NCBI GenBank assembly: GCA_020523885.1
Contig: JAJAPY010000013.1
Location: 1-64,000, forward strand
DNA from: Candidatus Liberimonas magnetica
Lineage (GTDB): Bacteria; Elusimicrobiota; Endomicrobiia; Endomicrobiales; JAFGIL01
Length of the DNA stretch: 64,000 nt
Direction: 5' to 3'
The position numbers and the translations under genes were made by a program. Within the stretch, counting starts at the first letter, position 1. Each line of letters starts with the position of its first letter. Shown piece by piece: positions 17,912 to 27,236 of this stretch. The notes beneath the pieces were generated by a model. It ran no database searches, was not told where the DNA came from, and saw only the letters and a list, made by a program, of their open reading frames with translations.

Positions 17912-18079
17912 ATGCCAGAAGATAAAAAGGTAGTATCTACAGAAGAAACCCTGATGACTTTAATGTATGTGCAGGAAGCGATTCTTAATATACTGGAACA
18001 GAAGGACATAGCAAAGCGTGAAGAGGTAATGAAAGAGGTCAATGAGTTGATGGCAGAGAACGCAAAACTGAATCAATAA
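17912..18079 (+). CDS. 55-residue coiled-coil protein
   Basis: ATG 17912 lies 3-8 bases after GGGGTG. The peptide is a single amphipathic helix (EAILNILEQKDIAKREEVMK and onwards). It starts 19 bp after the previous small gene, so the two are probably translated from one transcript. Probably a small oligomeric adaptor; function unknown. Confidence 0.5.
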   Translation: MPEDKKVVSTEETLMTLMYVQEAILNILEQKDIAKREEVMKEVNELMAENAKLNQ

Positions 18080-18132
18080 TAATTTTAAAATGGTTTTGAT
18101 AAAATAATTATTGTAGTAAAAAGGGGTGTGAT

Positions 18133-18642
18133 ATGAAAGATTTTGGCGTGGCTTATTCTATTCATGTAAATAAGTTACTTTCAACACTGACAGTTCATAG
18201 GGATATTTGTGAAGATGTTTTAATGGATAAAACTGTTATTGATAAAATCTCTTTTATATTAGGGTCGAAATATGACCAAACATTTAACGACCGTTTATAT
18301 CATCATGCGCTCTTATGTTTCCCTCTTCAAATTCAATGTCCTTCATACTGTGTGCTCGAAATTGGTTGTGCTGTATCTATTCCTCAATTTAAAAGTCATA
18401 TAAATAGTCTTGAATTTGATTCCTATGGGGACTATGTTGACGATATAATTTCTGGAAAATGGTTAGCTGCATACCTGCAACTCTCGGGTGAGACTATGCC
18501 AGACGGAATTACAGATGAGAATATTAACAAATTCTTTTTTGGGCATTTTTTAGTGGCACTTGAAGAAAATATGATATTTTCAACTATTCTTTGGGTGAAT
18601 AAACCGACAGGTATTGAACTATTTTCTCGGGAACTTATTTGA
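18133..18642 (+). CDS. Protein of unknown function
   Basis: A 169-residue soluble protein, ATG 18133 after AAGGGGTGTG. Cysteine and histidine residues cluster in the middle (HHALLCFPLQIQCPSYCVLE), and the rest is mixed alpha/beta. I recognise no domain. It is the last gene before the defence island. Confidence 0.5.
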   Translation: MKDFGVAYSIHVNKLLSTLTVHRDICEDVLMDKTVIDKISFILGSKYDQTFNDRLYHHALLCFPLQIQCPSYCVLEIGCAVSIPQFKSHINSLEFDSYGDYVDDIISGKWLAAYLQLSGETMPDGITDENINKFFFGHFLVALEENMIFSTILWVNKPTGIELFSRELI

Positions 18643-18786
18643 ATTTAGACTAAAATATACGAAGGAATAAAATGGAAAAACGCCTTCTAAACATTAACGG
18701 GGCAAAGAAATTCTTAATAAAATTATGAAATGGCAAAATATATAATAGAAACAAGGCATGGATAGACATGCAAAGGAGAATTAAAT

Positions 18787-19803
18787 ATGTCAAACAATGA
18801 AATAACAGTTTGGGGAATACATGGCGGTAGAACCGGTGATGCAGATACACTTTTCTTAAAGGATAATTATGTGGGGCTTGGATGGACTGAGATGGGAGAT
18901 CTTTCAAAACTTGGAGCAGATAGGGAAGCGTTTAAATTAGAAGTGAAAAATAAATATCCTGAAAAAGTTGAAGGGGCAATCCCGAATAATGCCGGGCAAT
19001 TGTTCAGGTTTGTTCATGAAATGAAGAAAGGGGACATTATAGTCTATCCTTCAAAAAGAGATAGACAGATTCATATTGGAAAAATTACAGGTGATTATAA
19101 GTTTGATTCAAAAAAAGAACCAGGCTATCCCCATATACGACCTGTTAAATGGTTGAAAGAAATATCCCGAACTAAATTTTCACAAGGTGCTCTTTATGAA
19201 ATGGGAGCAGCAATGAGTTTTTTCCAGGTTAAAACTTATGCAGATGAGTTTTTATCAGCTCTTGAAAGGGAAATACAGCCCACCCCAGTTAAAAAAGACA
19301 TTACTGTAATAGAAGTGTCAAAGAATATTGAAGAAAATACCCGTGATTTCATCATCAAGCAATTGGCACAGGAACTAAAAGGGCATCCTTTATCTGATTT
19401 TGTTGCTCATTTGCTTGAAACAATGGGGTACAAGACAAGAATTTCCCCGGAAGGCCCTGACGGCGGTATAGATATTATTGCACATAAAGATGAGCTTGGT
19501 TTTGAACCCCCAATAGTTAAGGTTCAGGTAAAAAGCAGTGAGGGAAGCATTGGCGACCCGATTGTTTCAGCCCTTTATGGCAAAGTTGCTAAGGAAGAAT
19601 ACGGTTTGCTTGTAACACTTGGCAAATTCACGAATCAAGCAATAAACTTTGCAAAAAGTAAGAGTAATCTCCGGTTAATTGACGGCGATGAGCTTGTTTC
19701 TCTGATACTTGAACATTACGAGCAATTTGATTCTATGTATAAGGGACTTCTGCCACTCAAGAAGGTTTATATTCCAGAGCAGATTGACGAAGTTGAAGAA
19801 TAA
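18787..19803 (+). CDS. Mrr-like restriction endonuclease
   Basis: A 338-residue protein. The N-terminal half (about 1-160) is a PUA/EVE-like domain of the kind that recognises modified bases (GGRTGDADTLFLKDNYVGLG, KKGDIIVYPSKRDRQIHIGK). The C-terminal half is the Mrr-type PD-(D/E)XK nuclease: ISPEGPDGGIDIIAHKDELG gives the catalytic Asp, and VKVQVKSS gives the Q-x-K that replaces E-x-K in this family. Such enzymes cut methylated foreign DNA (type IV restriction). GGAG precedes the ATG by 9 bases. It opens the defence island, next to two methylase systems whose own marks it must tolerate. Confidence 0.85.
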   Translation: MSNNEITVWGIHGGRTGDADTLFLKDNYVGLGWTEMGDLSKLGADREAFKLEVKNKYPEKVEGAIPNNAGQLFRFVHEMKKGDIIVYPSKRDRQIHIGKITGDYKFDSKKEPGYPHIRPVKWLKEISRTKFSQGALYEMGAAMSFFQVKTYADEFLSALEREIQPTPVKKDITVIEVSKNIEENTRDFIIKQLAQELKGHPLSDFVAHLLETMGYKTRISPEGPDGGIDIIAHKDELGFEPPIVKVQVKSSEGSIGDPIVSALYGKVAKEEYGLLVTLGKFTNQAINFAKSKSNLRLIDGDELVSLILEHYEQFDSMYKGLLPLKKVYIPEQIDEVEE

Positions 19804-19944
19804 TTTATTTATTGACGATTTAATGAATTTACTGTTGTATAATTATGCCAAAAAGATGTAGAATAAACTAATAAATTCAGAAACTATATTTAGAAAAGCT
19901 ATTAAAGTGCAGGGTATGTCATTTTATATCGGAGGCGAGTTTAA

Positions 19945-21351
19945 ATGTCAAAAATATCCTCTATTAAGAATTATGATGACTGGACTAGGAAAAAAGTAAA
20001 AGTTACTGATTTATTTCTCGACCCTGAAAATATTCGTCTTCAAGTAGAGGTAAAATCTTCTCAAGAAGCTTTGATAAATGATCTTTTTTTAAATGAAAGC
20101 GCTATGGACGTGCTAGAGAGTATCACTGCTAATGGGTTTTTTCCTGATGAAGTTCCGGTCGTAGTTAAAGAAGATGATAAATACATAGTTTTAGATGGGA
20201 ATAGAAGAGTTGCTGCTTTAAAGGTATTGTTGCGTCCGGAAATTGTGCCATCCAAAGAAGTTAGTATTAAAAAAATACTTAAAACAACAAACCCCTCTAT
20301 CAAGGAAGTCGAAGTTGTTGTTGCTCCTGATCGTGATTCTGTTAGGAAGTTGTTAGCGAGCAAACATACACAAAATACACGTAAACCTTGGAGTACACTT
20401 AGACAAGCTTATTTTTATAAAGCAGAACTTGAGCGTGATAAAACGATACAGGATTTAAGAAATGATTATCCAACTGTAGATATTAATAAATTTATACGGC
20501 TAATCAATATTCATAAAATTGCTAAATCTGTCAAATATGACTCCGATCAGATAACTAAGAAGATTCATAACGAACGCACGTTTCCTTCTTCCACTTTAGA
20601 AAGATTATATGATGATAAACAAATTCGGGATTTTCTCGGTTTTGAATTTGGTGGTGACGGCGAAGTAAAGATAAAAATAGACAAAAAAGAATTTGAGAAA
20701 GGTTTTAAACAAATTGTTCAGGATATAGTAGAAAAAGCTGTCGATTCACGTATTTTAAACAATGAAAAAAACAGAAAGGCATATCTGGATAGTATCCCTC
20801 GTTCAAGTGTCCCTAATCTTGCTAAAGGAAGTAAGGTTTTAACAAGTGCAGATTTTAAAGAAACCCCGCCTCTTTATGGCAAGAAAAGAACAAAGCTAGC
20901 TCCTAAAAATATTAAATTCTCTTTACAATTCCCCGCCCTTAGGAGAATGCTTACCGAATTACAAGAAATTGATTATCATAAATTTCCAAACGCTTCACAT
21001 GATTTGCTTAGGAGTTTCCTAGAATGTGCGCTTAAAGCTTATTTTGAACACTGTGGTAATCCTGTAAAACCATCAAAACAAAGGAATTATGTTTTTTTGA
21101 ATGATGTGCTTACTGCTTTTAAAAACGAAATGGATGTTGAAAAGAATACTCAATTGTACCAAGTTACCCAAAAGGTTATTACAAATTCAACTATGGCTTC
21201 CTATACTGCACAGGCTATGAATGCAACAAACCATAATCCAAGTATTTTTCCCACTGACAAAGAAGTTGAGGATGCCTGGGATACTTTGGAAGTAATATTT
21301 CGCTATATACTAGACCCCAAGCCAAAACAAAATGCAAAAAATAACCCATAA
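19945..21351 (+). CDS. ParB-like N-terminal domain protein
   Basis: A 468-residue protein. The first 130 residues form a ParB/sulfiredoxin-like domain: VTDLFLDPENIRLQ is the box I equivalent, and YIVLDGNRRVAALKVL gives the G-N-R-R motif matching ParB box II (GERR). In ParB this pocket binds CTP or other nucleotides. The remaining residues are helical and basic with no second domain I recognise. A clear GGAGG precedes ATG 19945. The stop overlaps the next gene (Dam-like methylase) by 20 bases, so the two are coupled and probably work together. Not a plasmid-type ParB: no ParA is present. Confidence 0.75.
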   Translation: MSKISSIKNYDDWTRKKVKVTDLFLDPENIRLQVEVKSSQEALINDLFLNESAMDVLESITANGFFPDEVPVVVKEDDKYIVLDGNRRVAALKVLLRPEIVPSKEVSIKKILKTTNPSIKEVEVVVAPDRDSVRKLLASKHTQNTRKPWSTLRQAYFYKAELERDKTIQDLRNDYPTVDINKFIRLINIHKIAKSVKYDSDQITKKIHNERTFPSSTLERLYDDKQIRDFLGFEFGGDGEVKIKIDKKEFEKGFKQIVQDIVEKAVDSRILNNEKNRKAYLDSIPRSSVPNLAKGSKVLTSADFKETPPLYGKKRTKLAPKNIKFSLQFPALRRMLTELQEIDYHKFPNASHDLLRSFLECALKAYFEHCGNPVKPSKQRNYVFLNDVLTAFKNEMDVEKNTQLYQVTQKVITNSTMASYTAQAMNATNHNPSIFPTDKEVEDAWDTLEVIFRYILDPKPKQNAKNNP

Positions 21352-22186
21352 AAGAAATCATAAATTCCATTATAGCCCTTTGAGGTATCCGGGAGGTAAG
21401 ACTTTTTTATTTCCTTTATTTGATAACTTAATAAAAGAGAGTGGATTTGAGAAAGTTACTTATGTAGAGCCGTTTGCCGGTGGATCTGGGGCGGCCCTTG
21501 CTCTGCTTTTTTTGGAAAAGGTTGATCAAATTGTGATTAACGACCTTGATAAAGCAATTTACTCATTTTGGAAATCTGCAATTTATGATTCAGAAAAATT
21601 TATAATAAAATTATTTTCAATACCCATTACTATTAGAGAATGGAAAAAACAGAAATTAATTTATAAAAACCCGCGGTCTGGACAATTTGAACTTGGGTTT
21701 GCAACCTTTTACCTCAATAGGACAAATATATCTGGTATTTTAGATGGTGGTCCAATTGGAGGTATGCATCAAAATGGCAAATGGAAAATAAATGCTAGAT
21801 TCAATAAAGAGGCATTAGCTGAAAAAATACATCAATTATCTCTATATAAAAATAGAATCTCTGTTTGTAATAAAGATGGTATAGAGTTGATTAAGGAATA
21901 TTTAGACAAAAAAAATACTTTTATATATCTTGACCCACCATATTTTGAAAAAGGTGCTATGTTGTATTTGAATCATTATAAGGCAGAAGACCATCAGGCA
22001 CTAGCAGAAATATTAAATAAAAATCCGAAAGCAATTTGGCTACTTACATATGATAATAAAAAAGAGATAAAATCTCTTTATTCGGAAAGAAAGATAGTAA
22101 ATTATTGCTTAAATTATAATGCATATGAATCTCGTATGGGGAAAGAAATTATGATTTTATCCGACACATTGGCAGTAAGGGTATAG
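21332..22186 (+). CDS. Dam-like (D12 class) DNA adenine methyltransferase
   Basis: A 284-residue N6-adenine methyltransferase. PLRYPGGKTFLFPLF and VEPFAGGSGAALALL form the SAM-binding motifs, and DPPYFEKGAMLYLNHY is catalytic motif IV (DPPY). Order and spacing match the alpha group (Dam/D12). Target sequence unknown. The start overlaps the ParB-like gene by 20 bases, so the ParB-like protein may be its specificity or restriction partner. Confidence 0.92.
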   Translation: MQKITHKRNHKFHYSPLRYPGGKTFLFPLFDNLIKESGFEKVTYVEPFAGGSGAALALLFLEKVDQIVINDLDKAIYSFWKSAIYDSEKFIIKLFSIPITIREWKKQKLIYKNPRSGQFELGFATFYLNRTNISGILDGGPIGGMHQNGKWKINARFNKEALAEKIHQLSLYKNRISVCNKDGIELIKEYLDKKNTFIYLDPPYFEKGAMLYLNHYKAEDHQALAEILNKNPKAIWLLTYDNKKEIKSLYSERKIVNYCLNYNAYESRMGKEIMILSDTLAVRV

Positions 22187-22255
22187 CTCAATGCAGGTTG
22201 CGGTAGCATAAGAAAAGATTATAATACCTTAAAATTACATTACTGTGAGGGAAAC

Positions 22256-24067
22256 ATGGCAGAAAAAATACCAGGCAAAAATAAAAAAGAAAGCCAAGAA
22301 TCAGTATTTATGCAGATTATTCAAAGAGGCGTTGATAAAGGGATAATCGTATTATCAGACGATCAATCTAAGGTAACCTACCATTGCTCAAGAGATTATA
22401 CGACAGGTTTTAAGAATCCCGAAGAAAAAGTTAGGGCTTCCTACTTTGTTGAATTGATTCTGGATTATCAATACCCGAAAGAAAGAATAAATTTTGAAGT
22501 TACTGTTCCCAGAAGAACCCCTGAAGACAGGGCAGACATTGTTATTTATGACGATGATGAATTAAAAATACCTTATTTGATTGTTGAGACTAAAAAGGAT
22601 GGCATAACAGATGCTGAGTTTAAGCAAGCAATAGAACAGGCATTTGGCAATGCAAACAGTTTGAGGGGTAAGTATGCCTCTGTTATTGCAGGAACCACAA
22701 GGACAGCATTTGACATTTCAGGATTCAAACCAAGCGAAAGAGAAAAGAATGTTATTTCTGATATTCCAAAGAAATATGGTAAAACTCCCAAATATAGATT
22801 CATTAAAGGTGAAACAGACAAAGAACTAAAAACCATCTCAAGAGAAGACTTGATAAGAACGTTAGGAAAAGCTCATGATACGGTATGGCAGGGTGGTAAA
22901 CTCGCTCCTACCACTGCATTTGACGAAGTTGCAAAGCTGCTTTTCTGTAAATTAAGAGATGAGAAGCTGACCAAAAAGGGTGAAGAGTATAAATTCCAAA
23001 TAGGGACGCATGAATCAGCCGAAGATATTTATAGGCGCATAGATTCAATATACCAGAAAGCGAAGAAAGAAGATTCAGAAGTATTCAAGGAAGATATCCG
23101 TTTAGACCCAAGGGTTGTATATAGTGTTGTTGAACATTTACAGGGGCTTGCCATCAATAAAATTGATTTGGATACAAAAGGCGTAGCCTTTGAAAAATTT
23201 ATGGAAGATTTTTTCAAGGGTAAGATGGGACAGTTTTTTACTCCTCGTGAAATTATTAAATATTGTGTTAATATGATTTCCCCTGATAGGGGCGACCTTG
23301 TTTTGGATCCTTCCTGTGGAAGTGGTGGTTTTCTTCTTAATGCAATGGACAGGGTTAGGAATTATGCAGAAAAGAATTATGATACGCAAGAGGCATACAA
23401 TTACTGGCATGATTTCGCAAAGGATAATCTTTACGGCATTGAGATAAATGACCAAATTGCCCGAGTATGCAAAATGAACATGATTATTCATGATGACGGC
23501 CATACTAATGTAATTAGTACAGATGCCCTTAGTGACTTTGAAGACTTCAAGAAGATTCATGCTAAATTTAAGAAAGACCATTTTGACATAATTCTGACAA
23601 ATCCGCCATTCGGTGCAATCGTAAAATCAACAGAAAAGGATTATCTTGATAAATATATATTAGGTGAAGACAAACAGAATCAAAAAACAGAAATCTTATT
23701 TATCGAAAGGTGTATTAATTTTGTTAAGCCAAAATCCGGTAGGATTGCCATAGTTTTGCCTGATGGTATTCTAACCAATTCTTCTTTACAATATGTGAGA
23801 GACTTCATAATGGAACATTGCCAGATTTTGGCTGTTGTCTCTTTGCCTCAATTTGCGTTCTCTCACTTCGGTGCAGGTGTAAAGTCCTCTCTGGTATTCC
23901 TTCGCCGCAAAGGAGAGAAAGAGAAAATTGAAAAGTATCCTATTTTCATGGCAATTGCTGACCATATAGGATACGATGCTACAGGCAGACAAGACCCGAT
24001 TAATGATTTAGATACTATTTATGAAGAATATCAGAAGTTCCTGAAGAATCCTAAGGGGTATAAGTAA
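22256..24067 (+). CDS. BcgI-like fused nuclease-methyltransferase (HsdR_N plus HsdM)
   Basis: A 603-residue fusion. Residues about 60-170 form an HsdR_N-type PD-(D/E)XK nuclease: RADIVIYDDDELKIPYLIVE then TKK gives D...E-x-K. The C-terminal part is a type I N6-adenine methylase: VLDPSCGSGGFLLNAM (SAM motif I), LTNPPFGA (motif IV), with the HsdM helical region before it. A nuclease and methylase in one chain plus a separate S subunit (next gene) is the BcgI-type (type IIB) layout, not classical type I, which needs an HsdR motor. No helicase is present. Its stop TAA overlaps the S-subunit ATG (TAATG). Confidence 0.9.
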   Translation: MAEKIPGKNKKESQESVFMQIIQRGVDKGIIVLSDDQSKVTYHCSRDYTTGFKNPEEKVRASYFVELILDYQYPKERINFEVTVPRRTPEDRADIVIYDDDELKIPYLIVETKKDGITDAEFKQAIEQAFGNANSLRGKYASVIAGTTRTAFDISGFKPSEREKNVISDIPKKYGKTPKYRFIKGETDKELKTISREDLIRTLGKAHDTVWQGGKLAPTTAFDEVAKLLFCKLRDEKLTKKGEEYKFQIGTHESAEDIYRRIDSIYQKAKKEDSEVFKEDIRLDPRVVYSVVEHLQGLAINKIDLDTKGVAFEKFMEDFFKGKMGQFFTPREIIKYCVNMISPDRGDLVLDPSCGSGGFLLNAMDRVRNYAEKNYDTQEAYNYWHDFAKDNLYGIEINDQIARVCKMNMIIHDDGHTNVISTDALSDFEDFKKIHAKFKKDHFDIILTNPPFGAIVKSTEKDYLDKYILGEDKQNQKTEILFIERCINFVKPKSGRIAIVLPDGILTNSSLQYVRDFIMEHCQILAVVSLPQFAFSHFGAGVKSSLVFLRRKGEKEKIEKYPIFMAIADHIGYDATGRQDPINDLDTIYEEYQKFLKNPKGYK

Positions 24068-25494
24068 TGGAATGCTTTACTGTTTTATCGAATGAAATTG
24101 AAGGCAGGTTAGACTGCTTTTATTATAATCCTGTATTCATCGAATTAGAGAAGAAAATAAGGAGTAAAACTAAAAAAATTCTTGGCGATTATATTCTCAA
24201 TATCGCAGGTGGAGCAACTCCTGAAAAGGACGAATCTGATAAATATTATACTGAATCCCCTAATGAAGGGGTGCCATTCATAAGGGTTCAGAATCTTGGT
24301 GAAGAAGGATTAAAGTTAGATGATTGTAAGTATATTAAGTGCGAAACTCATAATACAATGTTAAAAAGAAGTCAGGTCAAAGAGTATAACCTACTAACCA
24401 AAATTACTGGCGTGGGAAGGATGGCAATATCTTCTATTGCTCCGAAAGGATTTGAAGGTAATATAAATCAACATGTAGTAGTTATGCAAACAAGTGATTA
24501 TGAGACAAGCAAAGTATTGGCTGCATTTTTAAATTCAGACATTGGTGAGAAGCTTGCTTTCCGTCGTTCAACCGGAGGTACGAGACCCGCTTTAGATTAT
24601 CAAGCACTAAAGACCATACCGATAATATTTGAACCTAAAATAGTAGAGATTATGCAAAAAGCCTATGTTGAAAAAAAGAGAAAGGAACAAGAAGCTGAAA
24701 TAATTATTAACTCTCTAAACAACTTTGTTCTTCAGTTACTAAACATTAAAGTTTCGGAAATTAATGATAAATTATGTTTTGTGGTATTTTCAGATGAAAT
24801 TGTAGGAAAAAGATGTGACCCAAAGAAGTATACTGTAAAACCGACAGGAATCATTCAAGCTATATCAAAAGCGAAATATAACACAAAAGAGTTATCTAGT
24901 CTAATACAAGAAACCATATCAGGAGAATGGGGCGAAGATGAAGAAAAGGAAGAACAATTTATTGATTATATCAATTGCAGTGTTCTTAGAAATACGAATT
25001 TTGATAACAGATATAATTTAAATCTGCACGATGTAGCTCAAAGACTTTTACCTCAAGAAAAATATATTAAAACAAAACTTATCAAAGGTGATATTCTAGT
25101 AGAAAAATCTGGTGGTAGCCCAATTCAGCCTGTTGGCAGGGTGGCGATAATACAAGACTCAAATGAAGGTTATGGTTTTAGTAATTTCTTGCAGTGTGTC
25201 AGACTGAATCAAGAAAAGGTGCTTCCCGAATATGTGTTTGCATACTTAAGAGCACTTTATGGATTAGGATATATGGAGTATCTTCAAAACCAGACTACAG
25301 GGATTAAAAATTTGATTATGGAAGAATTTTTATCTATTCAAATACCCTTACCGCCTCTATCTGTCCAAAAAGAAATTGCGAAAATAGTATTGACTAGCAT
25401 TGAGAAAGCAAAACAATTAGAAAAAGAAGCACGGAATATTATAGAAGAGGCAAAAAAAAAGGTTGAAGAAATTATATTAGGGAAAATAGTATGA
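24067..25494 (+). CDS. Restriction-modification specificity (S) subunit
   Basis: A 475-residue HsdS-like protein with two target recognition domains: the first (about 1-200) begins after DCFYYNPVFIELEKKIRS, the second (about 260-440) starts at RCDPKKYTVKPTGIIQ and includes GDILVEKSGGSPIQPVGRVA and FLSIQIPLPPLSVQKEIAKI. Central and terminal helices (EKAKQLEKEARNIIEEAKKK) set TRD spacing. It directs the fused nuclease-methylase to a bipartite site. It is coupled to both neighbours: TAATG overlap upstream and ATGA overlap downstream. Confidence 0.9.
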   Translation: MECFTVLSNEIEGRLDCFYYNPVFIELEKKIRSKTKKILGDYILNIAGGATPEKDESDKYYTESPNEGVPFIRVQNLGEEGLKLDDCKYIKCETHNTMLKRSQVKEYNLLTKITGVGRMAISSIAPKGFEGNINQHVVVMQTSDYETSKVLAAFLNSDIGEKLAFRRSTGGTRPALDYQALKTIPIIFEPKIVEIMQKAYVEKKRKEQEAEIIINSLNNFVLQLLNIKVSEINDKLCFVVFSDEIVGKRCDPKKYTVKPTGIIQAISKAKYNTKELSSLIQETISGEWGEDEEKEEQFIDYINCSVLRNTNFDNRYNLNLHDVAQRLLPQEKYIKTKLIKGDILVEKSGGSPIQPVGRVAIIQDSNEGYGFSNFLQCVRLNQEKVLPEYVFAYLRALYGLGYMEYLQNQTTGIKNLIMEEFLSIQIPLPPLSVQKEIAKIVLTSIEKAKQLEKEARNIIEEAKKKVEEIILGKIV

Positions 25495-26945
25495 TATCTT
25501 TAAAAGGTATTTTTGGTATTTCTTTGGGTGGGTTTCCTTGTATTAGAGGCTATGCTAAACTTGGTGATTTGGCAAAAATATCAAAGGCGAATCCAGGTTT
25601 TCAAAGGGAATTGCTTCCCCATCATAAGAAAGATATTGAAATATTTCTAGATAATCAGGAATACCTATTTTTCTCTGAGATTGTTCTCTCGTGCCCCTTA
25701 TACTACGATTACGGTAAAAAGAATGCAATAAGCGGTCTTAATCCGATAAATAGTATAGGAAATAAGGAAAACTTCAGTTCCAATGTAAATAAGTTAAGTA
25801 TTAAATTTAAGAAGAATACTGATATTGTTGAACTTACTATTGATGAGACAAAAAACGATTTTCTTTTAAGCAGAGTTGACGGTAACCATAGGTTATCTGC
25901 TTCTGATTTGAAGGATTCTTTTAAAGAGTATACTACACCCTTTTGTATAATTCTTTTTTCAGATGACAAATCCGATAAGCGGGATAAAGTGATATTCCAT
26001 AATATTAACTTTCGCTCAATACCTCTGGAGTTTGAACACAGTCTGAAGATATTCCTAGATGATGTTTCTTTATTCTCGGATGATGAGCTTAAAAAGCCAA
26101 GTCTTGGTTGGGCGTACTATTTTGCCAGAAAATTGATGCATGATGACTATCAAAACATATCAGTGCTACACAAGGATGGAAAATACAGGCATATATTAGT
26201 AAATGCAGTAAAATTATTATTGGAAAGGGGAGCAATAAAAGAAAATGAAGATGAACTTAGCAAGATAAGAAATGCTCTTAACAGACTCGATACTATTTAT
26301 TTAAAATATCCTGTAATACACTCAAATTCGGGAATATTCTCAACTATGTTATATTTGCAGATACAAAAAGAGTATCTTATTGAACCTTTTCTTCAATGGG
26401 TTACTAATGACCTTGTTTATGATATAAAGGAAATATCTCCAGAGAGTTTATTAGAAATATTCAATAAGAGGATAGAATCGAGAAGCAGGGAAATATTTAT
26501 TTCAATGGATTTTAATAATAAACATTCAAAGCTTAATTTTAATGTTGTGAGTGATGTCATAGATTCTATAAACCAGAAATATTTCAATAATACTCCTCCT
26601 CTGCAATTAAAGAAAATAAAAGTTGACAACCCTAATGACCCTTGCACATTTCGAATAACCGAAGAAATTGTTTGTAAAATAGAAACATGTGGTTTGTTGA
26701 TAGCCGATCTTACTGGGATGAATTTGAATGTTTACCATGAGTCTGGTTATGCTATGGGCTATATAAAAGGGAAAGGTCTTAGTAATAAGATAATGTTCCT
26801 TTTGTACCATGATAAAAAGGATAGAGATGTAGATAAGAAAGTTGCTTTTAATTTAAGAGATTTTTCTCAATTGAGGTTTTCAAATAGGAAATTACTAAAG
26901 AGCAAAATAAAAGATAGAATATTGAGGCATTATAATCTCTTATAG
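25491..26945 (+). CDS. DGQHR-domain protein fused to a TIR/deoxyribosyltransferase-like domain
   Basis: A 484-residue protein overlapping the S-subunit stop (ATGA). The N-terminal 330 residues look like a DGQHR/DndB-type domain: FLLSRVDGNHRLSASDL carries D-G-N-H-R, and DKVIFHNINFRSIPLE follows as in that family. From about residue 340 there is a Rossmann-like domain: EIFISMDFNN start, then ADLTGMNLNVYHESGYAMGY, the N-x-N-V-x-x-E-x-G-Y-A signature of TIR-like and nucleoside deoxyribosyltransferase-like effectors that cleave NAD or nucleotides. A sensor-like DGQHR domain joined to a putative NAD/nucleotide hydrolase in a restriction operon suggests an abortive back-up. The fusion is seen; the role is inference. 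Confidence 0.75.
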   Translation: MISLKGIFGISLGGFPCIRGYAKLGDLAKISKANPGFQRELLPHHKKDIEIFLDNQEYLFFSEIVLSCPLYYDYGKKNAISGLNPINSIGNKENFSSNVNKLSIKFKKNTDIVELTIDETKNDFLLSRVDGNHRLSASDLKDSFKEYTTPFCIILFSDDKSDKRDKVIFHNINFRSIPLEFEHSLKIFLDDVSLFSDDELKKPSLGWAYYFARKLMHDDYQNISVLHKDGKYRHILVNAVKLLLERGAIKENEDELSKIRNALNRLDTIYLKYPVIHSNSGIFSTMLYLQIQKEYLIEPFLQWVTNDLVYDIKEISPESLLEIFNKRIESRSREIFISMDFNNKHSKLNFNVVSDVIDSINQKYFNNTPPLQLKKIKVDNPNDPCTFRITEEIVCKIETCGLLIADLTGMNLNVYHESGYAMGYIKGKGLSNKIMFLLYHDKKDRDVDKKVAFNLRDFSQLRFSNRKLLKSKIKDRILRHYNLL

Positions 26946-27031
26946 TTTTCCGTTCAGATAAATAATAGCACTGCAATAAAAGCATTGTAAATTTGACTTA
27001 ATTCCCGAAAAATAGTATCTTTACCTCGTAG

Positions 27032-27071
27032 AGTTCGCATTTCATAAGAAGTGCGAACTTTTTCTTTTTTA
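27032..27071 (+). terminator. Strong terminator after the restriction/TIR operon
   Basis: AGTTCGCATTT pairs over 11 positions with AAGTGCGAACT (27049-27059), followed by TTTTCTTTTTT. The rest of 26946-27236 contains no gene I can support. Confidence 0.9.
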
Positions 27072-27236
27072 TGGCATAACTCCCTTATTAGAATACCGTC
27101 AATAAATTATAATATTGTCAATTCATCTGCCCGTATCAAATTAAACTACCCTTAAAACACATTTTATCTGTTTATCACTCTCCTTTCCCCTTAAATTTCA
27201 ACTCCGTCGTAAAACCGGCAAAAGGTTTAAATTGCC

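Noticed and set aside
18671-18727. 18-codon ORF with AAGGA site before the Mrr-like gene
   Set aside because: Possible leader peptide, but no attenuator hairpin is visible and the length is too short to support.
19945-21351. Plasmid partition ParB
   Set aside because: No ParA partner and no parS-like sites; it is coupled to a methylase instead.
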